A stretch of DNA of 7,786 nucleotides from Amylibacter sp. (GCA_027083485.1 JALWOO010000136.1:1-7786), one strand, 5' to 3'. Positions 1-6,131 are shown, counted from the first letter of the stretch. Notes: generated by a model not told the origin, from the sequence alone. Translations and numbers: made by a program.

Positions 1-819
1 GGTGAAGCAGGTCGGGAAGTCCCGGCAATGATTGACGGCGATGGCGTGATCCGCGATTTGTCGGCGCACACGGGCGATTTTGCCGACGAGGCTTTGGGCA
101 TCGACAATCTGGCCCGTCTTGGCGCGATGGATCCTGCCAGCCTGCCGGCCTTGCCCGAAGGCGGGCGCATTGGCTGTGCGCTGGCGGATGTGCCGAATTT
201 CCTCTGTGTGGGGCTGAACTATGGACGCCACGCCGCCGAAATCGGAGTGCCGCAACCCGAGGAACCGGTTCTGTTTTCAAAGGCGACGTCCTGTCTGGCC
301 GGACCCTATGACGATTTGCGCCTTCCTGTTGGATCTACCCAGACCGATTGGGAAATCGAACTGGGCTTGGTGATCGGACGCGAGGCCCGCAATGTGAGCG
401 TGCAAGAGGCCCTGTCCTATGTGGCCGGTTTTTGCATCGTCAATGATGTATCGGAACGCGATTACCAGATGAACCATGGCGGCCAGTGGATGAAAGGCAA
501 ATCCGCCCCCGGCTTTGGCCCTGTGGGGCCGTGGCTGGTGACACCCGATGAAATCACAGACCCGCAAAATCTGGCTCTGGCCCTTGCTGTGAATGGCAAG
601 GTACAGCAAAGCTCCAACACCTCGGACATGATCTTTTCGCTTGCGGAAATCATTGCCGCCATGAGCCACTATATGACCCTGCGCGTGGGCGATCTGATTG
701 CCACGGGCACGCCGGAAGGGGTCGGTTTGGGCCAGACACCGCAAAAATTCCTGCGCAGCGGCGATGTGATGGATCTGCAAATTCAGGGATTGGGGCAGCA
801 ACATATCACTGTGCTGTAA
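1..819 (+). CDS. Fumarylacetoacetate hydrolase (FAH) family protein, 5' partial
   Basis: The reading frame is open from the first base, so the true start lies just outside the window; the ATG at 28 is internal, and only a handful of N-terminal residues should be missing. Family members are cytoplasmic, Mg/Mn-dependent enzymes that cleave or hydrate beta-diketo or 2-oxo acids in sugar-acid, aromatic or ureide catabolism. Counting from the ATG at 28, the protein shows the typical CVGLNYGRHAAE block (60-71), the metal-ligand pair in TDWEIELG (E109, E111), D140 in VNDVSERDYQ, the substrate-loop MKGKSAPGFGP block, and the C-terminal TGTPEGVG signature. The catalytic core looks complete. The overall form resembles proteins annotated as 2,4-diketo-3-deoxy-L-fuconate hydrolase or FAH-type ureidoglycolate lyase, but the substrate cannot be assigned from sequence, and upstream neighbours that might reveal the pathway are not visible. 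Confidence 0.93.
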   Translation, partial: GEAGREVPAMIDGDGVIRDLSAHTGDFADEALGIDNLARLGAMDPASLPALPEGGRIGCALADVPNFLCVGLNYGRHAAEIGVPQPEEPVLFSKATSCLAGPYDDLRLPVGSTQTDWEIELGLVIGREARNVSVQEALSYVAGFCIVNDVSERDYQMNHGGQWMKGKSAPGFGPVGPWLVTPDEITDPQNLALALAVNGKVQQSSNTSDMIFSLAEIIAAMSHYMTLRVGDLIATGTPEGVGLGQTPQKFLRSGDVMDLQIQGLGQQHITVL

Positions 820-850
820 CCGACACCGGATTTGTCGCAACAATTTCAGA

Positions 851-892
851 TTGAACCCTTTTATCACACAAGGGTCTGCTTATATTACCCTT
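851..892 (+). promoter_or_regulatory. Candidate cbpA promoter region with three ACCCTT half-sites
   Basis: The gap between the FAH gene and cbpA holds ACCCTT at 855-860, its inverted copy AAGGGT at 870-875 (spacer exactly 9 bases), and a second ACCCTT at 887-892. Between the last two sits TATATT (881-886), a good -10 candidate preceded by TG at 877-878; no convincing -35 is correctly spaced. A start near 893 would leave a short leader, with GGAG at 906-909 before the ATG at 920. The arrangement suggests an operator overlapping the promoter. The 6-9-6 spacing recalls CIRCE-type elements, but the sequence is not CIRCE (TTAGCACTC-N9-GAGTGCTAA). The role is inferred; the repeats are directly visible. 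Confidence 0.35.
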
Positions 893-919
893 AACCAACA
901 TTACTGGAGCAACACGTAA

Positions 920-1852
920 ATGAGTACCGATCCTTACGAAGCGCTCGGCCTTACGAAAAGCGCAACCGATAAAGATATCAAAAAAGCCTATCGCAAGATC
1001 GCACGCGAAAGTCATCCGGATCTGAACCCCGGAGACAGCACCGCCGAAGCCAAGTTCAAAGCCGCTTCTGTGGCCTATGACCTGCTCAAAGACCCCGAAC
1101 AACGGGCGCGCTTTGATCGGGGTGAAATTGATGCAACCGGCGCAGAGCAACAAACCCACCGGCAGTATTATCGTGACTATGCCGAACAGCCGGGCCACGG
1201 GTATCATTCGACCCATGGCTATGAGGATATGGGCGACATGTCCGATATCTTCGCCGACATCCTGCGCCAACGTCAGGGCGCGGGGCAAGCCGGTTTTGGC
1301 GGCGCGAATATCAACGCCCGTGGGGCCGATGCCCGTTACAGCCTCGAGATTGATTTCATGGAGGCGGCAAAGGGCAGCAAAAAGCGGATTACCCTGCCAA
1401 GCGGTGATAACCTCGAGGTCAAAATACCTGAAGGCACGGCAGATGGCCAAACCATCCGCCTGCGCGGCAAGGGTGGTCCCGGCTATGGCACCGGCCCGCG
1501 CGGCGACGCCTATGTGACCATCAGCGTGCGGGATCACGCGATTTTCAGCCGTGAAGGCAACGACATTCTGGTGACATTGCCGATCACGATTGACGAAGCG
1601 GTTCTGGGGGGCAAGGTTGCCACGCCCACGATTGACGGCTCTGTGAACCTGACCATTCCCAAAGGCGCAAACAGCGGCCAGACCCTGCGTTTGCGCGGGC
1701 GCGGTGTCAAGCGGGCCGGACGCCCTGCCGGCGATCAGAAGGTGATTCTGAAAATCGTCTCGCCGCCGAAAATCGACAGTGAATTGGAAAGTTTCATGCA
1801 GGAATGGCGTAAAAACCATGCCTATGATCCACGCAAGGGGATGACATCATGA
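920..1852 (+). CDS. cbpA: CbpA-type DnaJ co-chaperone (curved-DNA-binding protein)
   Basis: A 310-residue J-domain protein. The J domain spans about residues 4-68 and has the HPD motif at 32-34 (SHPDLNPGD), which stimulates the Hsp70 (DnaK) ATPase. A short Gly-rich linker (about 113-127) follows. The two beta-rich C-terminal substrate-binding domains cover about 137-302, with repeated IPEGTADGQTIRLRGKG and IPKGANSGQTLRLRGRG blocks. There is no CxxCxGxG zinc finger, which separates it from true DnaJ and places it in the type II/CbpA class; length matches E. coli CbpA (about 306). The ATG is preceded by GGAG ten bases upstream. It overlaps the next gene by ATGA, so the two are probably translated together. 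In E. coli CbpA also binds DNA as a nucleoid component; whether this one does is not visible. Confidence 0.93.
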   Translation: MSTDPYEALGLTKSATDKDIKKAYRKIARESHPDLNPGDSTAEAKFKAASVAYDLLKDPEQRARFDRGEIDATGAEQQTHRQYYRDYAEQPGHGYHSTHGYEDMGDMSDIFADILRQRQGAGQAGFGGANINARGADARYSLEIDFMEAAKGSKKRITLPSGDNLEVKIPEGTADGQTIRLRGKGGPGYGTGPRGDAYVTISVRDHAIFSREGNDILVTLPITIDEAVLGGKVATPTIDGSVNLTIPKGANSGQTLRLRGRGVKRAGRPAGDQKVILKIVSPPKIDSELESFMQEWRKNHAYDPRKGMTS

Positions 1853-2178
1853 TCCGATATTACACCGAAGAACAAGTCGTAACCGCCGTTTCCCGCCTGA
1901 CCCGCAGACGGCTGACAACCTATGTGCAGCATGAGTTTTTATGTCCGTCACAATCCGAAGAGGGTGCCCTGTTTTCAGCGGCCGATTTGGCGAGGGCAGA
2001 GCTGATTTGCGATCTGGACGAACAATTCGACCTGCAAGACGAAGCCCTCGGGGTGGTTCTGTCGCTGATTGACCAATTGCACGGTGTGCGTGCGGAACTG
2101 CGCCGGGTAATGGCGGCAATCGAAGAATTGCCACCCGTCGAACAGGAAAAATTCCTCGCGCTTCTCAAGAAAAAATAA
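1849..2178 (+). CDS. cbpM: CbpM-like chaperone modulator (MerR-like HTH)
   Basis: A 109-residue protein whose ATG lies inside the cbpA stop (ATGA overlap). The N-terminal part (about 5-50) has the form of a MerR-type winged helix as found in CbpM: YYTEEQVVTAVSRLTRRRL, then a FLCPSQSEEGALFSAADLARAEL segment that resembles the recognition helix and wing. The C-terminal half (55-109) is predicted helical and heptad-like, rich in L, E and R. In E. coli CbpM binds the J domain of CbpA and blocks both its co-chaperone and DNA-binding activity. Gene order, overlap and size (about 101 residues in E. coli) all support the same job here. Conservation is modest, so the name rests largely on context. Confidence 0.8.
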   Translation: MIRYYTEEQVVTAVSRLTRRRLTTYVQHEFLCPSQSEEGALFSAADLARAELICDLDEQFDLQDEALGVVLSLIDQLHGVRAELRRVMAAIEELPPVEQEKFLALLKKK

Positions 2179-2182
2179 CTCC

Positions 2183-2207
2183 AAGGTGTGCGATTTTCGC
2201 ACACCTT
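2183..2207. terminator. Inverted repeat between convergent genes, probable terminator
   Basis: A perfect 11-base inverted repeat (arms 2183-2193 and 2197-2207, loop TTT) lies between the cbpM stop and the lysozyme stop. Its right arm includes two bases of the lysozyme stop codon. On the minus strand the hairpin is followed, after GGAGTTA, by a T6 run from the cbpM 3' end, so it suits termination of the lysozyme transcript best. On the plus strand there is no T-tract. Confidence 0.65.
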
Positions 2208-3009
2208 AACGCATTACACCACGTGCAGTCAGCCATGCCTGCCATTGCTGCGCAGTTCCGGCAAACACATTGATATCCGTGTTCCCTTTGATCCCCGGCA
2301 CGATGCCGGTGCCCGTGTATTGCCAAAACGTCCACCGCCGCCCCGGATAGCGTTTATGCGGATGGTCCGCCACGGAGCGCAGCCAGAATTCCACCCCCTG
2401 CAATCGCCACAGCTCGTTTTTGTGATAGAAATCCGGCGTGGTATAAACCAGAGGCGTCTTGCCATAGTGGCGCTCAACCCGCTGCAGGAAGGTTTTCATT
2501 TCCGCCCTGACACGGGCAGGCTCGGGCCGGATCCGGCAGGTCGGCGAATAAGGGGTCCATTCAATATCCAGAACCGGCGGCAACATCTTGGCATCATTAG
2601 GCACATGTTTGATAAACCACCGCGCCTGCTCGGCCGCCGGTCGGCAAAAGTAGAAATAGTGATACGCCCCGCGCAATAAACCGGCGCGTTTGACCCGTAG
2701 CCAGTTCTGTTTGAACAAATCGTCCAGATGGTCCCCGCCTTCGGTGGCTTTGATATAGGCAAAGGAAACACCGGAACGCCGCACGGCAGGCCAGTCGATA
2801 TCTTCCCCTTGGTAACGGGCCACATCAATGCCGTGAATTGGATAGGACCATGGCTTGCGGCCCGTCCAGTCAAACAAATCCTTATCATCGAATCTGGGCG
2901 CTTTTGTTGGCCAGACGGGTATCCCAACCGGGGCTTGCGGCTCTACAGGACGGCGCGCAGAACAGCCTGCAATCAAAAGCAGAACAATCAGAAAGAAAAA
3001 ATACCTCAA
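2206..3009 (-). CDS. Glycoside hydrolase family 25 lysozyme-like lipoprotein
   Basis: Encodes a predicted membrane-anchored N-acetylmuramidase that would cut peptidoglycan glycan strands. From the TTG at 3009 it starts MRYFFFLIVL and reaches a lipobox LIAGC with Cys16, a clean class II (lipoprotein) signal peptide. The GH25 barrel follows: HGIDVARYQG (with the first conserved Asp), FAYIKATEG, RGAYHYF, and PVLDIEW carrying the catalytic Asp/Glu pair (D148, E150). The C-terminus has FWQYTGTG and DINVF. I chose 3009 over the TTG at 3027 because AGAGG sits 5 bases upstream and the signal peptide then begins with Met-Arg; the longer version would be 273 residues. There is no ATG option, as the frame is stopped at 3073-3075. 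Lipoproteins of this kind may act in cell-wall remodelling; no phage lysis genes are nearby. Confidence 0.9.
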   Translation of the reverse strand: MRYFFFLIVLLLIAGCSARRPVEPQAPVGIPVWPTKAPRFDDKDLFDWTGRKPWSYPIHGIDVARYQGEDIDWPAVRRSGVSFAYIKATEGGDHLDDLFKQNWLRVKRAGLLRGAYHYFYFCRPAAEQARWFIKHVPNDAKMLPPVLDIEWTPYSPTCRIRPEPARVRAEMKTFLQRVERHYGKTPLVYTTPDFYHKNELWRLQGVEFWLRSVADHPHKRYPGRRWTFWQYTGTGIVPGIKGNTDINVFAGTAQQWQAWLTARGVMR

Positions 3010-3118
3010 ATCAACCTCTATGCGCAAAAGAACACCCCGAGAATACCCGCTTTGCCGACCCGCGCAAACCCGTCACGGAGCATGCGCGGAAAACCGCACC
3101 TTAAACCATGACCGATGA

Positions 3119-3216
3119 TGCAAAGAACCGATCGCTGCCTGTGATCAGGAACAGGATTTGCAGGCCCAAGTCAGCTATTCAATTCAGGATCAGCATGGCA
3201 GTGTTCTGGCGAGAAA
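3119..3216 (+). other. Possible out-of-frame RHS core remnant
   Basis: The region between the lysozyme start and the RHS frame has no intact gene. One frame, open from just after a TGA at 3116-3118, reads QDLQAQVSYSIQDQHGSVLAR. Its Y-x-x-x-D-x-x-GSVLA resembles the RHS-core block (Y-x-x-DHLGSV) normally found a few dozen residues before the DPETGL..ARYYDP block, which lies downstream in a different frame. A one-base shift around 3205-3220 would join them as ...HGSVLA..ADTHDVQST. This is consistent with a frameshifted, decaying RHS gene, but the similarity is short and the assignment tentative. Nothing else recognisable is present. Confidence 0.35.
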
Positions 3217-4104
3217 TTGGCCGACACGCATGATGTGCAGAGTACCAAGGAGACCAAAGGTTTCATCCCGCTTTCGGGCTTTTGGTTTCATCAAAGCCCT
3301 GTCACGGCGGCGGGCCAACACCACGACCCCGACACCGGTCTGATCTTCCTCAACGCGCGGTATTATGATCCGGCGCTGGGGCTGTTTGCCCAGCCGGACT
3401 GGTTTGAAGTAACGCGGCGCGGCGTCGGCACCAACCGCTACAGCTATGCCTATAATGATCCGGTGAATTTGAGGGATCCGGGGGGGAATGCTTTTGATGA
3501 CTGGGGGATGAGCCAGAAAGAAGCTGACGCTCATAATGCTCAAAAGGCAGAAGCAGCAGAAAAGGCAGCTGAGTCGGCCCGCTCTAACAATTCCTTGTTC
3601 GGTCGGATCGCGCGCGCTTTTGGGGCCGTTGGCCGAGCAAAGCAAGAGGCCAAAGACAGGCAATCAAGAATTGGGGTTAGTGTGCTTGGTAGGGTAGCAA
3701 TCGACCTAGGACATCTTGTGGATGCAGTTCCTCCTACACCAGCTAAGGCTGGGGCATTAAAGATGGCTACCGCTCTTTCAAAAAAAGGTATAGTAAAAAC
3801 GACTAAAACACTGGCATCCAAAGCTCTTACTGATAAACAAATTAACAAAATGGGGCACATCTTTGGACAGAAAAAACACAATATGCAAGCATTGATAGAT
3901 AAATTTGGAACAGAAGAGAAAGCGTTTCGTGCGCTGGAAAAGGCTGCTCAAAAAGCACTTGATAGTAAGAGCTTATCGCTAAGATCGAACGGTGTTCACA
4001 AAACCTCGAGAATTTCTGTCGGAGGGATAAAAGTTGGCCTTATAGGAGGTAGAGCTATCAATGGTATATTTGAACTTGGTTCAGCATCAAGGAAAGGATT
4101 ATGA
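3217..4104 (+). CDS. RHS-repeat core fragment with C-terminal toxin-like domain
   Basis: Residues 33-91 are the RHS-associated core: GQHHDPDTGLIFLNARYYDP, then PDWFEV, GVGTNRYSYAYNDPVN and a final DPGGN, the usual junction where the variable tip begins. Residues about 98-150 are an Ala/Glu/Lys-rich helical linker. Residues about 205-295 form a compact basic domain with GHIFGQKKHN (H214, K219, K220, H221), an alpha-helical FGTEEKAFRALEKAAQKAL segment, and a beta-like tail ISVGGIKVGLIGGR ending SASRKGL. I count 18 K/R against 7 D/E in the domain. This layout (core, linker, small basic domain, adjacent immunity gene) is that of a polymorphic toxin delivered by contact-dependent or type VI-like systems. 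I do not recognise the toxin family; a ribonuclease is a guess from the His/Lys/Arg pattern. The TTG at 3217 lacks a ribosome site, and the 1000-plus-residue RHS shell is absent, so this is a fragment, possibly silent. Confidence 0.75.
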   Translation: MADTHDVQSTKETKGFIPLSGFWFHQSPVTAAGQHHDPDTGLIFLNARYYDPALGLFAQPDWFEVTRRGVGTNRYSYAYNDPVNLRDPGGNAFDDWGMSQKEADAHNAQKAEAAEKAAESARSNNSLFGRIARAFGAVGRAKQEAKDRQSRIGVSVLGRVAIDLGHLVDAVPPTPAKAGALKMATALSKKGIVKTTKTLASKALTDKQINKMGHIFGQKKHNMQALIDKFGTEEKAFRALEKAAQKALDSKSLSLRSNGVHKTSRISVGGIKVGLIGGRAINGIFELGSASRKGL

Positions 4105-4442
4105 AAAATATTGACCTGAACGAAGTTAAAGTTCTGATGAAGATTTGCTCTTGTGAAGTACCCTCTCTGTTAGAAGTCGTTGATAATCTTGAGGTATTTT
4201 CTCGAGAATTCACTGAGCATGGGAGCTACACAAACTTTCTGGATCCTGAAAAAGTTGATTGGAATAGAAAAGATATTCTACAGTATGGAACGGAGCTTTT
4301 TGGAGAAAGCGCGGATGTAGAAGTGGGTTTAGGTTTCATTATGTTGGCTGATGCAAAAACGATCCTTTCCCTCGAAATGTTTTGTCAGGGAAGTAGCATT
4401 TTTCCACAGCATGTTCCTCAAATCGAAAAACTGGAATATTGA
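4101..4442 (+). CDS. Putative immunity protein for the RHS toxin tip
   Basis: A 113-residue protein with its ATG inside the toxin stop (ATGA), the tight coupling expected of a toxin-immunity pair. It has no signal peptide or membrane segment, so it should be cytoplasmic, where an immunity protein would neutralise a nucleic-acid-targeting toxin. By my count it has 20 Asp/Glu and 9 Lys/Arg, strongly acidic and the opposite of the basic toxin domain, which fits a charge-driven inhibitor complex. Residues about 5-40 look helical (NEVKVLMKI..SLLEVVDNLEVFSREF); a Gly/Phe-rich VGLGFIMLADAKTILSLEMF stretch follows near 75-95. I recognise no named family. GGAAAGG sits just upstream (4092-4098), close to the ATG. 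It shares the low GC content of the toxin tip, indicating that the two moved together. The role rests on context, not on homology. Confidence 0.7.
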   Translation: MKNIDLNEVKVLMKICSCEVPSLLEVVDNLEVFSREFTEHGSYTNFLDPEKVDWNRKDILQYGTELFGESADVEVGLGFIMLADAKTILSLEMFCQGSSIFPQHVPQIEKLEY

Positions 4443-4909
4443 TTGTGGGATTTTGGCGGGTTTGGAAGTCCTTTAAGTATAAAGTGGTGAAATGGTTCAC
4501 TTCGCGAGAAATATTTCGCACCCTCGGCATCTCCCTACTGGAAATCATGATCGTCCTAGCGGTAATAGCCCTGATCATGGGCCTCGTCGCACCGCGCGTA
4601 ATTGGCTATTTCGGGCGCGCCAAATCGCAAACCGCGCAAATCCAGATGACCCATATCAAAGGCGCGTTGCAGTTGATGTATATCGACCTTGGCCATTATC
4701 CGCGTGAAGGTGAGGGCCTCGACCCGCTGCTGACCGCCCCCGCTGGCAACACCGATTGGCAAGGTCCCTACCTCGATGACGCCGACGGATTAAACGACCC
4801 ATGGGGCCGCCGTTACCTCTAGCGATCGCCCGGAATTTCCAAACCCTTCGACCTGTTCTCATTGGGCCGCAATGGGCAGACGGGCAAAGCAAAGGATCTG
4901 GCGCTTTAG
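4439..4909 (+). pseudogene. gspG: gspG-like type II secretion major pseudopilin, broken by an amber stop
   Basis: GspG is the main subunit of the periplasmic pseudopilus of type II secretion. The frame shows a class III prepilin leader ending in G30, cleavage before ISLLE with the key +5 Glu (E35), and a hydrophobic helix (about 31-52). The GspG body follows: APRVIGYFGRAK, the GALQLMYIDLGHYP block, EGLDPLLTAP, and NDPWGRRYL. A TAG at 4820-4822 then stops translation, but the same frame continues RSPG..KPFDLFSLGRNGQTG to a second TAG at 4907-4909, matching the normal GspG C-terminus (PWG.PY.Y..PG....FD..SLG.DG). One base change from TAC or TAT would create the stop. Even past it, the calcium-loop Asp is Asn (GRNG) and the usual GEDADI end is missing. 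The start is uncertain: TTG 4439 overlaps the immunity stop, or GTG 4484/4487. No other gsp genes are in view. Confidence 0.8.
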
Positions 4910-4993
4910 GGCGTGTCCTCATTTAACCCCGCAGTTTGGCAGCAAAGCAACACCTCCCCCGCAAGCATCCACAGAATTCATTATAGGCATTGC

Positions 4994-5015
4994 AATTGGG
5001 GCCAATTACCCCAAT
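4994..5015. repeat. Overlapping palindromes upstream of the reductase gene
   Basis: Two mutually exclusive inverted repeats share bases here. One is AATTGG (4994-4999) with CCAATT (5002-5007), around a GG centre. The other is ATTGGGG (4995-5001) with CCCCAAT (5009-5015), loop of 7. They lie 42-63 bases before the ATG at 5057. The rest of 4910-5056 has no gene that I can support. The first form could be a dimeric regulator site and the second an RNA hairpin; neither role is shown. Confidence 0.35.
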
Positions 5016-5056
5016 GTGACCTTTATGCGACATGGACGTGTTTCTTTGGGTTATTG

Positions 5057-6091
5057 ATGCCACGTAATAAATCAGTTTTTGTAACGGGTGGCTCTGGCTT
5101 TATCGCCAAGCACATCATTCGGCTGCTTCTGGATGAGGGGTATTCGGTGCATGCTTCCGTGCGCGATCCTGCACGTGCGGATGAAACCCGTGCCGCCATT
5201 GCCCCCAATATCAAAGAAGCCATCGACCTTAACAAAAAACTGCATTTTTCGGTATTGGATTTGAACCACGATACCGGTTGGACAGAGGCCCTGAAGGGGT
5301 CCGGCTCGCTTATCCATACGGCCTCCCCCTTTCCCATGACACAACCGGCCAACGAGGAAGACCTGATTCGCCCCGCAGTCGATGGCACCAAACGCGCCAT
5401 AAATGCGGCGCAGGCTGTTGGCATGGAACGAATCATTATGACCTCCTCCGTGGTGGCAATTTCCCAAAAGCGCCTTGCTGCCGGACGCACGCGCTATACG
5501 GAAAGCGACTGGACGGAATTGCATTCCCCGCTGACCAATGCCTATTCCAAATCCAAAACCATGGCCGAAAAAGCCGCCTGGTCTCTGGTGCGGGAATTTC
5601 CGGAAATCAAACTGACAACCATTAACCCCGGTTTGGTGCTTGGTCCGGCACTGGGGCCGAAAACCGGCACGTCTTTGCAGCTCATCCAACGCCTGATGCG
5701 CGGCAAGGACCCGCTCATCCCGCGCCTTGGGTTTCCTGTCGTCGACGTGCGCGACGTGGCAACCATGCACGTGCGCGCGCTGCAAACGCCCGAAAGCGCC
5801 GGTTCCCGTTTCATCGCCACTGAACGATTCATGTGGATGCAGGACATCGCCGCGATTCTGAAAGCCGAATATCCGGACCGTCGTATCCCGACCCGCCTAG
5901 CCCCTGACTGGCTGGTCAAATTTATGGCCTTCTTTGATCCCTCGCTTCGCTCCGTGGTGCCGTTTCTGGGTCTGGAACAACATTTCGACAATACCGCCGC
6001 CAGCGAAGTGCTTGGCATGGAATTCATCGAAGCCCGCCAGGCGATCAAAACATCGGCTGCGGGTTTGATCCGCGACCATCTTGTGGACTGA
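5057..6091 (+). CDS. NAD(P)-dependent epimerase/reductase, dihydroflavonol-4-reductase-like extended SDR
   Basis: A 344-residue extended short-chain dehydrogenase/reductase. The N-terminal Rossmann motif is FVTGGSGFIAKH (GGxGFIA, residues 11-17). SVRDP (34-38) places an Arg after beta-2, which in the DFR group usually means NADP(H) preference. HTASPF (87-92), MTSS (128-131) and the catalytic YSKSK (Y163, K167) follow, then NPGLVLGP at 190-197. The VVDVRDVATMHVRALQ block (about 226-241) is the family's usual domain-2 entry. These enzymes reduce aldehydes or ketones, or act on nucleotide sugars; the DFR-like branch in bacteria is mostly aldehyde reductase. Substrate is not predictable. The frame is open further upstream to 4913, but that extension does not look like protein, and the ATG at 5057 starts directly at the Rossmann fold. 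A weak GGG lies 6 bases before it. Confidence 0.9.
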   Translation: MPRNKSVFVTGGSGFIAKHIIRLLLDEGYSVHASVRDPARADETRAAIAPNIKEAIDLNKKLHFSVLDLNHDTGWTEALKGSGSLIHTASPFPMTQPANEEDLIRPAVDGTKRAINAAQAVGMERIIMTSSVVAISQKRLAAGRTRYTESDWTELHSPLTNAYSKSKTMAEKAAWSLVREFPEIKLTTINPGLVLGPALGPKTGTSLQLIQRLMRGKDPLIPRLGFPVVDVRDVATMHVRALQTPESAGSRFIATERFMWMQDIAAILKAEYPDRRIPTRLAPDWLVKFMAFFDPSLRSVVPFLGLEQHFDNTAASEVLGMEFIEARQAIKTSAAGLIRDHLVD

Positions 6092-6131
6092 AACGGCGAT
6101 TTGACACATCAAAACAGACTGGGCACTCCTG

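Noticed and set aside
851..875. CIRCE or RpoH heat-shock promoter for cbpA
   Set aside because: The inverted repeat has the 9-base spacer but not the CIRCE sequence, and the spacing between TTGAAC and CTTATATT is too long for an RpoH promoter.
806..1819. Minus-strand open frame of 337 codons opposite cbpA
   Set aside because: It is the complement of an unmistakable J-domain protein; its composition is unlike a real protein and it has no motif.
3108..3233. Small plus-strand frame of 41 codons starting ATG
   Set aside because: No ribosome site and no recognisable protein; it overlaps the suspected RHS remnant in a different frame.
4913..5056. N-terminal extension of the reductase frame
   Set aside because: The extra 48 residues are Cys/Trp/His-rich and have no family counterpart; the Rossmann fold starts right after the ATG at 5057.
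5072..5785. Minus-strand open frame of 237 codons opposite the reductase
   Set aside because: His/Gly-rich shadow of the SDR gene, which carries the full Rossmann and YSKSK motifs.
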